A DNA stretch of 60,836 nt. Source: a virus. The stretch's first letter is position 1. The number at the start of each line of letters is the position of its first letter. This document shows positions 42,111 through 52,400 of the stretch, one piece after another. Position numbers and translations under genes: made by a program. A model generated the notes under the pieces. The model did not search any database, was not told where the DNA came from, and worked only from the letters and a program-made list of their open reading frames with translations. The DNA is taken from the IMG/VR virus record IMGVR_UViG_3300020005_000005, positions 1 through 60,836 of that record. One strand, 5' to 3'.

Positions 42111-43390
42111 TGTTTCCATCATCTATAGCATCTGGCCGTCGGGTAGTAACCAGGCAATATTTACCTCTGGCGGCGGCTCCGTCGTTGACAGCACCACATA
42201 CGACAATTCCATCGGACGACTATGCGCCCGGTTTCTTTACATACGCTAACTTCGGCGGGACTAATACAGTAGGGAATGACGTAATTTTAAGTGGCAATTT
42301 TAACCTAGGTCTAGATTGCAACGGTTTTAGTACGACGGTTAATCCGAGCCCTTATTACAGGATGGTTAATTTTGATGGTGCGACCGTGCTGGGTAGTTCC
42401 TCTTTAGCGGATCATGCAATGCAGACCATTGGGTCATTCTCCGGCGTAGAACTGTATGGTAAATCTGCCACCGAACCTTTAGTTTTTAAATCACAAACTC
42501 AAAATGGCGCTCAGATTGGATCTACTTCTTTTGGATCTTACTTTTTATTTCAAAACTGTGTAGTCAAGGGTGCCGGAGCGAGCGGAATGACTGCTAATTT
42601 TGGAAGTACTTCAATTTATTATGAGTCCGTAACTCTTTATCAATATAGAACTTTTAATACAGGAGAGGAGGGAATTTGCTATTTAGGACATACTTCCAAT
42701 CCATTTAGTTATCTTAATTATGCGACGGTTACTCATTGCTTTTCATACATTTCTCAGCGAGAGGGCACGCAGTTTGAGCACATCAACTATCTCACATCAC
42801 ATCATAACACCTGTGTCTTGCCTGGGCAGACGGCTACGGGCGGCCAAAATCACGGATTGCAAGCGCACGACATTGGCGCGGGATCTACGATTGCATACAA
42901 TATTTATGACGGATCCAAATATCCATTCAACATATTTACTCACGGACTAACTATCTCCTATACCTATTTTGGGTTTACTAATAGTGGTACAGGATATGGT
43001 GGCTTCATCGGTAGAACCGATAATTCTTATTTCTCAACCAGTCCGCGCCTCACAGGCGAGCCTTTAATATTCTACCGTTGTTACTTTAATTACACAGGTG
43101 TCGGAACATTAACTTACATGACATCAATAGAAGAAAGAGTAGCCAATATTATCTTCCTTGAATGTGTATTTAGTCCCAATATTACCAACGCTTACTTAGA
43201 CAACAGGGTTGCCGGTTATACTAATACGATCACAGGAACGATAGGTACCAATGGCAATACGTCAGCAACCATCTTGTCGCCCACTTATATAACTGGTTAT
43301 AACGATCAGGACGATTACGAACATCAAGGTTTACTCACCAGTCCATTCTACTTATCGCTGAGAATGGGCTACAGAACAATGGCAGCATAA
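42110..43390 (+). CDS. Right-handed beta-helix tailspike candidate
   Basis: This 426-aa protein is rich in short beta-strand rungs with stacked aromatic and Asn residues (YLNYATVTHCFSYISQREG, FIFLECVF-type patterns), as in pectate-lyase-like beta-helices used by phage spikes to bind or cut polysaccharide. There is no signal peptide. I cannot point to a catalytic triad. The gene is TAATG-coupled to the fibre upstream and to the lipoprotein downstream. Confidence 0.55.
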   Translation: MFPSSIASGRRVVTRQYLPLAAAPSLTAPHTTIPSDDYAPGFFTYANFGGTNTVGNDVILSGNFNLGLDCNGFSTTVNPSPYYRMVNFDGATVLGSSSLADHAMQTIGSFSGVELYGKSATEPLVFKSQTQNGAQIGSTSFGSYFLFQNCVVKGAGASGMTANFGSTSIYYESVTLYQYRTFNTGEEGICYLGHTSNPFSYLNYATVTHCFSYISQREGTQFEHINYLTSHHNTCVLPGQTATGGQNHGLQAHDIGAGSTIAYNIYDGSKYPFNIFTHGLTISYTYFGFTNSGTGYGGFIGRTDNSYFSTSPRLTGEPLIFYRCYFNYTGVGTLTYMTSIEERVANIIFLECVFSPNITNAYLDNRVAGYTNTITGTIGTNGNTSATILSPTYITGYNDQDDYEHQGLLTSPFYLSLRMGYRTMAA

Positions 43391-43971
43391 TGAAAAATAA
43401 AATATTAATTTTACTCTTCTTCTGTCTTTTCTCCGTTTCCTGCAACGATTTTTTGGATACTTGGGAAGGCTATGTGATTGAAAACGATGCACATTATAGT
43501 CATCGATCAGGATTACCACCTAGAGTAGTAAGTTTCAAGGATGGCAGACATTTGGTATTCGATGCTCGATTCGATCCTTCATGTTTGTATGACCCTAGTC
43601 TACTTGGTCAGGATGGAGCAGATATAAATAAACTGTATGGTTTTACTGATTGTAATTCGTTAATTCATCAAAATTCAGCGCGTTTTGGTTGGCGAGTAGT
43701 ACAAGATCAAAAGATAGAGATCTTTAGTTATTCATATTCCAACGGCAAAGTCGATTATCATTCCATGGGCTTTACGGAGCCCAATAAGGTAGATCACTAC
43801 GAAATTTGGGCTAAATATGATTCTTATTATTTTAATTTTAACGGCGCCGAGTACGAATCTGATCGGTCCAAAGATTGTGTTCACGGGCTCCGGGTGAGAT
43901 TATATCCTTATTTTGGAGGCAACGCCAAAGCACCTCACCGAATGGAAATATTCATCTACGAATATAATTAA
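43390..43971 (+). CDS. Lipoprotein
   Basis: This 193-aa protein has a signal peptide of about 17 hydrophobic residues, then the lipobox FSVSC with Asn-Asp-Phe-Leu-Asp after the cysteine (C18), as in Bacteroidota surface lipoproteins. The mature part is beta-rich and Tyr/Asp-rich. It is the only exported protein inside the fibre block. Phage lipoproteins next to receptor-binding genes often block the phage's own receptor after infection (for example T5 Llp). This function is inferred from position. Confidence 0.7.
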   Translation: MKNKILILLFFCLFSVSCNDFLDTWEGYVIENDAHYSHRSGLPPRVVSFKDGRHLVFDARFDPSCLYDPSLLGQDGADINKLYGFTDCNSLIHQNSARFGWRVVQDQKIEIFSYSYSNGKVDYHSMGFTEPNKVDHYEIWAKYDSYYFNFNGAEYESDRSKDCVHGLRVRLYPYFGGNAKAPHRMEIFIYEYN

Positions 43972-43980
43972 ACATAAAAT

Positions 43981-45588
43981 ATGTTTCCTTATACATACGG
44001 CAAAGCAAGAATAGGCGGAGATTCAGCAGTCCTCGGTGTTAATTTTTTAACCAATTCTAATCTCGGTTTAATAAATGGTTCTGGTGGAGTGGCCGGCCTT
44101 GCCCCAAAGTTAGATAACACTTATCAGAGTTTTGCTGGAGGTGTTTTAAGAAAGACTGATAAAGGATTGATCGTTGAAGACACCCGCCAAAACTTCATAG
44201 CCGCTTCTTCGGATTTTATAAACGCGGCATGGGCCGCTGGTTCATTTACAGGAATTGTATCTAAACTTAGTGTTATACCGTCAGTAACTGGCGCGTCCGA
44301 GTTTGAATCCAACACTAATCAAGGATTAATTAATCAAAATAACAGAGGAACATTCTCAGCGGGGGTAGAAACGCTTTGGTGCTTGGTGGAGGCCACGCCA
44401 TCGGCCACAGATTTTGGGATGGCGATGGGTGACTCTACATCCGGGAACGTCGAGGTTATTGGGATGTATTTCAACTTTGTCACCAAAGTGATCACACAAA
44501 GAGGAAACGCCAATACTCGCATCTTTGGATATATAGATTTTGGTCCTGCAAGTGGCCCTAATGGTGGAAATTTATTTTTACTTATCACTTCGGGAACACC
44601 CGCCGCCGGCACAGTAGGTCACACGCGCAGAATGTTTTTATATCCTAACGGGTCAACAGCCGGAACCGCAGGCAGAAAGACTACTTTACATCATCTTCAA
44701 TATGAACCTGGCGCTTTTGCAACTTCGCCCATTGTAAATGCAAGTACAACTAGCAATACACGCGCGGCAGAGTCAATAACAGTATCAGTAGCTACAGGAA
44801 CCTACGATGTAAGGTTTACTACGCAGGACGGAACAATAAACGATAAATATGCGGTAGCCAGTTCCTCTAATTTATTGACCATTCCGTTAGACATAACACA
44901 GAACGTATCAATTCAAATAGGTGACGTATTTTTACAGCGCTTACAGAGGAATGGATCAATATCCAATATATCCATTTGGAACCAAAAAGTTAATAATATT
45001 CATGGTCTCGGCGATAGTTACTTGGTTCTCGGGGCATCTGGCGGACAGAATGTAATCCAGTGGTTACCACCAAAATTGTACAGGCCTAGAGTATGGACTT
45101 TTGATGGAGTTGGTGCCACCTCTCTTACTCAGCAGGCGGTTAGGTTTGATGCTACGCCATCATTTTACGGGGACCTTCTTGTAATAGTAGATGGTGTTAT
45201 TGACGGACTAACTACTAATAACGACTTCGCACTCATAGTCCAACCGGCAATCGAAAGCATGCTTGCTCATTTAACTACCTCTCCAAAGCAATGGATTTAT
45301 GTACAACCAAACCCAGATGTAAATGCTGGCACTGTAGGAAGCGTTTATTATACTAGATGGCTCCTGATTCAGTCCCAAATAAAGGCGGCGTATCCAAATA
45401 ATTATGTTGAAACTTTACCTCAAATGCAAGCATTCAATAATGGATCAGCCAATGATCTTGCAGATATAGCCGCCGGCGAATGGCCCAGATCTTTGAGAAT
45501 AGACGCCGCTAATGTTCATCCTAATGAGTTAGGGTCGATGTATCTGGCTCAAATAATAGACAACGCGATTCAGGCCCGTGGCTACTGA
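43981..45588 (+). CDS. Tailspike with C-terminal SGNH esterase domain
   Basis: This 535-aa protein has a beta-rich N-terminal part of about 330 residues. An SGNH/GDSL hydrolase follows: block I GDSY with the nucleophile Ser near residue 346, a VDGVIDG segment after it, and block V with Asp near 508 and His near 513 (DAANVHPNE). Such domains remove acetyl groups from surface polysaccharide during adsorption. It is the last gene before the promoter-like box at 45591, closing the fibre block. Confidence 0.75.
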   Translation: MFPYTYGKARIGGDSAVLGVNFLTNSNLGLINGSGGVAGLAPKLDNTYQSFAGGVLRKTDKGLIVEDTRQNFIAASSDFINAAWAAGSFTGIVSKLSVIPSVTGASEFESNTNQGLINQNNRGTFSAGVETLWCLVEATPSATDFGMAMGDSTSGNVEVIGMYFNFVTKVITQRGNANTRIFGYIDFGPASGPNGGNLFLLITSGTPAAGTVGHTRRMFLYPNGSTAGTAGRKTTLHHLQYEPGAFATSPIVNASTTSNTRAAESITVSVATGTYDVRFTTQDGTINDKYAVASSSNLLTIPLDITQNVSIQIGDVFLQRLQRNGSISNISIWNQKVNNIHGLGDSYLVLGASGGQNVIQWLPPKLYRPRVWTFDGVGATSLTQQAVRFDATPSFYGDLLVIVDGVIDGLTTNNDFALIVQPAIESMLAHLTTSPKQWIYVQPNPDVNAGTVGSVYYTRWLLIQSQIKAAYPNNYVETLPQMQAFNNGSANDLADIAAGEWPRSLRIDAANVHPNELGSMYLAQIIDNAIQARGY

Positions 45589-45590
45589 TT

Positions 45591-45605
45591 TGGCACGATT
45601 TTTGT
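45591..45605 (+). promoter_or_regulatory. Sigma-54-like -24/-12 promoter box
   Basis: TGGCACGATTTTTGT, with GG at 45592-45593 and TTG ending at 45604, then ACTAAACATA. The predicted start near 45617 leaves a leader of about 30 nt to the ATG at 45647. It heads the connector, tail and internal-protein block. Confidence 0.65.
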
Positions 45606-45646
45606 ACTAAACATACGCATTAACCAATTTTAAACTAACAAAATTT

Positions 45647-46057
45647 ATGGAACAAATCGAACTTTCAATTGTAGAACTTTACGAACTTCGCGCGCTTTTG
45701 GACGGTTTTGCCATCATCAAACCCGCAAAAGAGGGTGAAGAGCCTAAAAGAGAGGCTATTTATCCGGGTTTTATCTCTGAAAAAGGCATCACTGAGGGCA
45801 CCAAAAGACAGATCAGAAAGGCATCCAAAGTACTTAACGAAGAACTCAAGACCATCGAGGAGCAGCGCCAGGAGATAAGAAATTACAAAGAAGAGGGTCT
45901 GTCTGAGGAAGAACTCAAGGCTAAAATCCTAGCAAAGGATCAAGAAGTGCTTAATGACAAGGTCAAATTCATGGTTGAAAAACTGGACTTTCAGAGGATT
46001 GAGGACCTTACTTTATCCATGGACTACGGATTATTGTACGAAAAGTTGTTTAAATAA
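45647..46057 (+). CDS. Coiled-coil hypothetical protein
   Basis: This 136-aa acidic/basic coiled-coil protein has helical heptads across about 55-110 (KASKVLNEELKTIEEQ...), and the end is helical. It is the first gene of the unit after the promoter-like box. No family is recognised; it might be an assembly chaperone for the connector. Confidence 0.55.
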   Translation: MEQIELSIVELYELRALLDGFAIIKPAKEGEEPKREAIYPGFISEKGITEGTKRQIRKASKVLNEELKTIEEQRQEIRNYKEEGLSEEELKAKILAKDQEVLNDKVKFMVEKLDFQRIEDLTLSMDYGLLYEKLFK

Positions 46058-46078
46058 ACAAAATATTAATAAAAAATC

Positions 46079-46363
46079 ATGGCTGTAACAAACAAACAAT
46101 TTCAATCAGAATATGACTTCCGTGACGGCTTTAATGTTACACCTAGTGACACGGTCAACCTAGCGCAAGACGCCGGTAATACACCCGGCTATACGTTTGC
46201 CAACGCCCTACTTGTTAGAGCAACAGGTGATGTTTCTTTCCTTACACCGACTGGGTTAACAATCACCATGACAGCCGTACCGGTTAGTACATACATCGTT
46301 GTAGCCGCGAAGCGAGTTAACGCTACAGGCACAACGGCTTCTGTAGCCGCCCTCATTAGATAG
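46079..46363 (+). CDS. Small beta-rich virion protein (spike-base/decoration-like)
   Basis: This 94-aa protein is dominated by Thr, Val and Ala. The stretch ANALLVRATGDVSFLTPTG followed by a run ending VAAKRVNATGTTA resembles the small jelly-roll-like spike-base proteins found in many phages. The ATG follows an A-rich stretch. It sits before the connector genes, so attachment of spikes or head fibres is the likely role. Confidence 0.55.
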   Translation: MAVTNKQFQSEYDFRDGFNVTPSDTVNLAQDAGNTPGYTFANALLVRATGDVSFLTPTGLTITMTAVPVSTYIVVAAKRVNATGTTASVAALIR

Positions 46364-46364
46364 A

Positions 46365-47021
46365 ATGACAACTCAGGAAGCTGTTAATTATTTCAACGTA
46401 CTCATCGATAAATACGGATCTCCCAATGTTATCGATAGTGAGATATTGACTTATCTCAATCACGCTATTAATGAATACCTTAATAGAGTGCTACCTAGCA
46501 ACCAGGGGGGTGTCATAAACTTCGAGGAGGATAAGAATGTAATTGCCAACATTCAGCCGCTGATCTATGCGGTTACCGTTAATATGGATAGTACGGGGTT
46601 GCTCACCGATGCAGTACTCAACGCAGCGGTTGATGTGGCGGCCGGAACCGGCTCAACCTATCTTAGGATCATGTCGGTAGGGCAAACGGTCGCCGGAGTA
46701 ACTTATCCAGTCAAGTATGTTCGCCAAAATAATCTTTGGCCCTTTCATAGAAACTACTTTAAGAAACCAGTAACCACGCAGTCTAAATTTACTTTGGTGG
46801 CCGAAGGTCTTCAATTTTATCCTACAGCCGCCTCCAATGCTTTAAAGGTAGCAGTTATTAAGAAGCCTAATGTCTTGGCATTGTCACCTGTAGTAAATCC
46901 TGAATGGGGCGATATGGAGATGTTTGTTATTATTGCAATAGCATTACAGTTGGGCGGTGTTGCTATTAGGGACGAGGAAGTCATACAGGATTTACGCAAC
47001 ATTACCTTGCAAGGTAAGTAG
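46365..47021 (+). CDS. Connector (head-tail adaptor) candidate
   Basis: This 218-aa protein has an N-terminal helical section (TTQEAVNYFNVLIDKYGSPNV, with ILTYLNHAINEYL after it) of the type found in adaptor proteins. A beta-rich middle and a C-terminal helix (MFVIIAIALQLGGVAIRDEEV) follow. Two similar-sized proteins follow at 47356 and 48097, giving an adaptor/nozzle-like set. Its TAG stop overlaps the GTG start of rusA. Confidence 0.55.
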   Translation: MTTQEAVNYFNVLIDKYGSPNVIDSEILTYLNHAINEYLNRVLPSNQGGVINFEEDKNVIANIQPLIYAVTVNMDSTGLLTDAVLNAAVDVAAGTGSTYLRIMSVGQTVAGVTYPVKYVRQNNLWPFHRNYFKKPVTTQSKFTLVAEGLQFYPTAASNALKVAVIKKPNVLALSPVVNPEWGDMEMFVIIAIALQLGGVAIRDEEVIQDLRNITLQGK

Positions 47022-47356
47022 TGGCTACAGTACAAATAAAGCCGCTGTCAGTAAACCAATGCTGGCAGGGTAGACGGTTTAAAACCAAGGCTTATCAGAG
47101 TTACGAGAAGGAAATGATCCTTCGTCTCAAAAAAGAGAAACTTCCAGAGCCGCCTTTCAAAATTGTTGTTGTTTTTGGTTTTAGTAATAAAGCGTCCGAC
47201 ATAGACAACCCCCTCAAACCCTTGCTCGATATCGTCCAAAAAAAGTACAAAAAGAAATTCAATGACAAGGACATTTATCAGATGATCATTTATAAACAAG
47301 TAGTAAAGAAAGGTAAAGAGTTCGTAAGATTTGCGATATATAATATAGACGATTAA
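47021..47356 (+). CDS. rusA: RusA-family Holliday junction resolvase
   Basis: This 111-aa protein carries the RusA signature: KASDIDNPLKPLLDIVQKK with its catalytic Asp residues, then FNDKDIYQMI with another conserved Asp pair and a basic end. RusA cuts four-way junctions made during recombination or replication and may clear branches before packaging. It starts at GTG, overlapping the TAG of the preceding connector gene. Finding it inside a structural gene cluster rather than with replication genes is unusual. Confidence 0.85.
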   Translation: MATVQIKPLSVNQCWQGRRFKTKAYQSYEKEMILRLKKEKLPEPPFKIVVVFGFSNKASDIDNPLKPLLDIVQKKYKKKFNDKDIYQMIIYKQVVKKGKEFVRFAIYNIDD

Positions 47357-48093
47357 TGGCAAGGATAACCAAAGAGAAACTTATAGGTGACGTGGAATTG
47401 CAGCTAACGCAGGCGTTTCCTAGCCAGGATCTTGAACTTGAACAAAGTCAGACTGCCTTTTGGTTAACCAATGTACGTAATGCTTTGGTGGCGCAGGAGA
47501 TAGAGAAATCTTTTAAACAGGGCAAACAGGTACCTCAAATTTATCTAGTCACCGAGACGTGCAAGCAATTAGTAGAAACACCGGTTGGCTGTGTCGACTC
47601 GGGGGAAGATGGAGAAAATGACAATTACTATTTTGCGTTGACTGGTGCAGTAGTAGACGTTAGTGACGATAATGGTATAGTGCAAGTATTATCAGCCGAT
47701 GACGATGGTGATCAAGATGAGATTTTTAAAGCATCGTTACAGTCATTACCTATGTTAAAGGCGATGACTTACACTAAACCCAGTTCGCAGATTGTCAGTT
47801 GGTCCCGTTCTGGAGACTACATTTATGTACAAGGTTTCAAAAATTCAGACATTGATTTTAATAAGATCATAGTTACTTATGTAGCCAAGCAGGATCTACT
47901 TACGATGGCGGATACTGATTTGGTAAACATTACCGACAGTCTGCTCCCTGTTTTAATTGAACAGGTGGTTGAACTTGGTAAGTTAGAACTCTTCGGCACA
48001 CAGGCCGACACGGAGAACAACGCCTCTCCTGATATCAAATCAGTTTATCATAGACAAATAGAATCACCGGCGCAACAACCAACTCAAGCATAA
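47356..48093 (+). CDS. Connector or tail-ring protein candidate
   Basis: This 245-aa acidic protein has helical ends and a beta-rich middle, with a stretch of acidic residues (DDDGDQDEIF). It lies between rusA and another connector-like gene, in the place of head-completion or tail-ring proteins in podovirus-like phages. I see no motif that identifies it. The start overlaps the rusA stop by 1 nt (TAATG). Confidence 0.5.
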   Translation: MARITKEKLIGDVELQLTQAFPSQDLELEQSQTAFWLTNVRNALVAQEIEKSFKQGKQVPQIYLVTETCKQLVETPVGCVDSGEDGENDNYYFALTGAVVDVSDDNGIVQVLSADDDGDQDEIFKASLQSLPMLKAMTYTKPSSQIVSWSRSGDYIYVQGFKNSDIDFNKIIVTYVAKQDLLTMADTDLVNITDSLLPVLIEQVVELGKLELFGTQADTENNASPDIKSVYHRQIESPAQQPTQA

Positions 48094-48096
48094 TAA

Positions 48097-48798
48097 ATGA
48101 ACACAATAGGAGTTGATGATATCATTGCAACAGTTCAGTCAAGCGGTAAAACAATCACCAGTCACGATAAGTTAATATTTCGTCAATGGATTGCTGTGCT
48201 GTGCTTACCAGTGCTTGGCTTGGCCGAGGAAGATGTAAAAACGGTAGCGCTGTTACCCATCAATGGAACAGTTCCAAAGCCAGATGATGTTCGCTGTGTT
48301 ATTGATATTTCTTTGTTTGATGTAAACGGTTGTCCGCTTGCCCACAAATTTCGCAGAGGCGGCCAACGTATTTATAGGGATGATAGAATATTACCGGCGG
48401 CATTGGTAACTCCACCGGATAACACAGCCCAAGCACTTTCTGGCCTAATACCAGTAGACGTTTCGGAAGATGCTTATTCCATCTTTTTGGGGACTAATGC
48501 CGATAGAGTTACCACGATTCTTTTAAGATATTACGCGGCCGCATTAGACGATGGGGGCTATCCACTGATACGCACCGACGAGAGTATGGCAATTCTTTTA
48601 TTCCTGCACTACATGATAGCCATGCGGGATAATGAAAACCAAAGCGAAATTCAAGCTAAAGAGATCCGTTGGAAACAGGAGGCAGATCGTGTGAAGGCTC
48701 ATAAAAAATCTATGAGTGTAACTAATGAGGTAATGAAGTACATCACAAATAGTGTCTGGATGCGTGGGATTCCAAACTTCAATTTCTCTCAGTATTAA
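48097..48798 (+). CDS. Connector or tail-tube protein candidate
   Basis: This 233-aa protein has an N-terminal helical segment (SHDKLIFRQWIAVLCLPVLG). A beta-rich central part follows, including SEDAYSIFLGTNADRVTTI, then a basic helical end. Its size and place are those of tail tubular or neck proteins of podovirus-like phages. It ends 1 nt before the GIY-YIG gene at 48800, which separates it from the stabilisation-like protein. Confidence 0.5.
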   Translation: MNTIGVDDIIATVQSSGKTITSHDKLIFRQWIAVLCLPVLGLAEEDVKTVALLPINGTVPKPDDVRCVIDISLFDVNGCPLAHKFRRGGQRIYRDDRILPAALVTPPDNTAQALSGLIPVDVSEDAYSIFLGTNADRVTTILLRYYAAALDDGGYPLIRTDESMAILLFLHYMIAMRDNENQSEIQAKEIRWKQEADRVKAHKKSMSVTNEVMKYITNSVWMRGIPNFNFSQY

Positions 48799-48799
48799 A

Positions 48800-49471
48800 A
48801 TGAAACAAGTTGGTATTTATACTATTTTCTCACCATCGAATAAGGTGTATGTAGGTCAGAGTTGGAATATAAAACATCGTATAGCCTGTTATTCCGGTGG
48901 ACAGTGTGCTCATCAATCAAAATTAAACGCATCGTTTAAGAAATACGGTTGGGAAAACCACAAATTTAATACCGTATTATATCTAAATGAGAAAGTAGAA
49001 CAAAAGATTCTCGATTTTTGGGAACAATATCTTATGGATTTCTACCGGGCTAGAGGGTATGAATTGATGAACATTAGGGAGGGTGGTTCCCGAGGGAAGC
49101 ATACGGAAGAGACAATAAAAAGAATGTGCATAGCACAAAAAGGAAGAATAGTTTCTGAAGAAACTAAGAAAAAACTTTCTGCAATAACTTTAGCCCAAGG
49201 TATGTGTGGAGAAAATCATCCCATGTGGGGTAAAAAACATTCAAAAGAATCTAGGCTAAAAATGTCATTATCTCACTTGGGGTGTAAAAATAGGGCAAAA
49301 GCAGTCATTCAAACAGATAAGTACGGTAATATTAAGGAATGGTTTTCTGCTACGGAGGCTGCCTCTTCGCTAGGAATAAGGAGCATGTCTAATATAAGCG
49401 CGTGCTGTAGAGGTAAAATAAAACAAGCCTACGGCTTCGTCTGGAAATACAAAGAGAAGACGTGCGCATAA
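48800..49471 (+). CDS. Free-standing GIY-YIG homing endonuclease
   Basis: This 223-aa protein has the core VGIYTIFSP, then VYVGQSWNIKHR, and FWEQYLMDFYRARGYELMN. NUMOD3-like repeats follow (GKHTEETIKRMCIAQKGR, HSKESRLKMSLSHLG), then the IENR1-like end with GFVWKYKE. The ATG at 48800 comes right after the connector gene. The end overlaps the GTG start of the next large gene by 10 nt. It is closest in layout to the copy at 24167 and resembles the decayed copies at 53529 and 54228. Confidence 0.9.
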   Translation: MKQVGIYTIFSPSNKVYVGQSWNIKHRIACYSGGQCAHQSKLNASFKKYGWENHKFNTVLYLNEKVEQKILDFWEQYLMDFYRARGYELMNIREGGSRGKHTEETIKRMCIAQKGRIVSEETKKKLSAITLAQGMCGENHPMWGKKHSKESRLKMSLSHLGCKNRAKAVIQTDKYGNIKEWFSATEAASSLGIRSMSNISACCRGKIKQAYGFVWKYKEKTCA

Positions 49472-52400
49472 CAAAAAACTCATTCGCCAAAGGGCTTAAT
49501 GCGGACATTGACCCCCAGTCTTTACCCCCCGACTCCTATGTGGATGCGCACAACCTAACCTTGACTTCCGACGGTAAGTTTCTTGCTTTAAAGAACTTTC
49601 AAGGCACTCTGCCGACAGGAGCAGTAACAGGCGGTATTAATACATTGTTTCCAGACTCCACCAACGTAAGATCTATAGTAGGCAAATATAAAGTAGGGGA
49701 CGTCGAGGGGGTAAACTTCATTACTTATTTCATTACAGGAAATGAAGCCGGCGATCAAGGAGCATTCTACATCACAGCGTACGATCTGGATAATGACGTT
49801 CTCTATTACCTGTTTCAACAACAGGGATTAGGAACTGATTATTTTGATGAACACAGAATAGTTGACCTCCGCTCGTTCGCAGAAAATGGAATAGATTACA
49901 TTTACTTTACTGATTTTTTTAATGAGATTAGGCAGCTTCGTTGTGAAATTCCTGCGGGATCTCCTGATTTTTTCCTAACCGAGCAGGATCTTAGTTTACA
50001 ACGGCACGGAGCCAACGGTGTAATAACCTACAATAATTCTACTGTAGTTGACGGTACACTGCTTTCGGGTACATATCAATATGCCTATCGGATGGTGGAT
50101 CCGATTCATAAGCGTTCGACACGCTGGAGTTCTTTGACATCTCCAATACATGTATATCAGCAGGCCAATACGTTCGGTGTAACTCCTGTCTATTCTGCTG
50201 TTGGTATTTCAACGCCTTTTGGAATAACTATAACAATTACGCCAACGGCGGAGGAATCCGCATTATTTTCTTATTATCAATTAGCCGTTGTAGAGAATAT
50301 CTATCCTGTCACTACGCCTGTAACACCTGCCTCTTTACTACCTATCACAGCAGTAACTAATACTCCTTTCGCCGGTTCTTCTGTATTTATTCATCGCTCT
50401 AATGATAAAATAGGTACCGTTCCAATCGAGGAGATAGTGGTTGATCTGGCGGCTATTCAAACGGCCAAAACTTTAGCAATTAAACAAGAGCGCCTCTTTG
50501 CTGGTAATATTAAGTATCATAAACTTGATTTTGATAATGGTACGCCTGCCACTTCCGGTAGTGTATTAACTAGCCATGCCTTTGTTAGTAATCATTTAGG
50601 GGGGTTCAACGATGCTCGATTATCCTCCTTAGATCGAGGTTACTTCCGCGATGAAACTTATAGATTTGGTATAGTTTATCGTGACAAGTACGGTAACAAA
50701 GCGCCCGTCAGTGTGCTTGATTTGAGTACTTTGACGGGTAATCAAATTTCGGGCGGTGCTATAGACTTTCATTTTCCGAGTCGCGCTGTAAGCAATCAAT
50801 ACAGCCTTTTTGATGGTAGTGGTTTTGTTAGGCTTATGGGGCTTAATTTAACCAATATACACAATCATCCTACCTGGGCGGTTGGTTTTGAGATCGTAGT
50901 TGCAAGAAGGATTAAAAATATTTTATTTCAGACACCGCTCATATCCTTGGTTGGCGTTAATGGAGTTGGAACCTTAGACAACTATCCTTCTTTGTCAGTC
51001 AATGTGGCTGATGGTATTGCAGACAATCCTTATCCAAATGCCCAGCCACAAACTAATTCCAAAATTTACGTACCAAGAAATTTATTCTGGCCCGAGTCGA
51101 GATCCATTAAATCACGAACAACCGCGATAGGGGGAACCGGTACCACAGTTAAAATAGGCGAGGCTGTTTTAACGCCCACCAATGATGGTAATCCTGCGTC
51201 AACAACATCTACTATAGCGGAGAACTATTTATATTCAATGATCTTCCCACCTTCCTCTATGTATGGGGCGGCTATACCCTATCAGTTTGTCGGGAACGAG
51301 CAGATTCAAACAGTAGACTACGCGATTGCCAAATTAAATGTAGCCAACTTTAATCCAAACATGGTTGATAGTTTTGGTGGGAGTATAGGTGCGGGGGATA
51401 GTGTAAAAACCAAAATATCGGGTACTTTCTATGCTTTGTCTGACGGGGATTATTATTTTGATTCTGGCTGGAGTGCCAAGACCATTCCCCTAACTAAAAT
51501 AGGCATAAAAGATTATCTGTTCTTAGATAATCTAGCGCCAGGCACTGTATTTGGTGGGAATAGAATACTAGATCACGAGGCTTTAGCTGGGGTTGGAGTC
51601 GACTATGGGGCTACACCACAAGTACAGCGGGGAGCAATTATAGGTCTCGCTATATCCAAACCGGAAATTAACACTATAGGTCCCCTAGTCTTTGCCAACG
51701 GCACACTCAACGATTATACTCTTAGTGCCAATTATATAGTTGGATCCTCCGGTCCGCGCTATGAGGAAGCTAATGTTGGAATTTCGGGGCAGTTTCTCAT
51801 CACCAATAAATACATTAGCGAATATAGTGGTTTTGTAAACAACTCTAGTTACGTTCAGTATTTTGAAATTGTCAACGTGGTTAATAATTTTGGGGATGAT
51901 CGTTATGGAACCATAGATACACCGCATGAATTTATATCAACGGGGACGTCCTACGCCTTCAACGAAACCGAGTTAGCCCTAGTTGCCGCCGGAAGTGTAG
52001 TTAATATTAGTACTTCAGTTTTTGGCGGAGATTGTTTTGTGGCACCTCATACATTCAAGATTGCCGATAGTGCTTATTCTGTAGTCTTTCAAGGTAAGAA
52101 CGAAATCCCCGCTATAATTGATTCTTCCTCGATCACAATCACCAAGTGGGGTCGGTTTTACTACAATCATCCTCCGGGGGGCGTTACTGGAGCACCTATA
52201 AGCCTGCCAGTAGGAGTACAGGGGGCTTCACAGTTTATTGAAGTAGTACTTGAATCTGAATATAACGGCGGGGTAATGGCTGAAGACATCATCAATGGAG
52301 TAGCCGTTGCTAATGGATTTCCGGTGATGAATCTGAGTACAACTCAAAATAGCGAGGGGGCAATACATTCACCCTTACTTTATGACTATAATAACAATCT

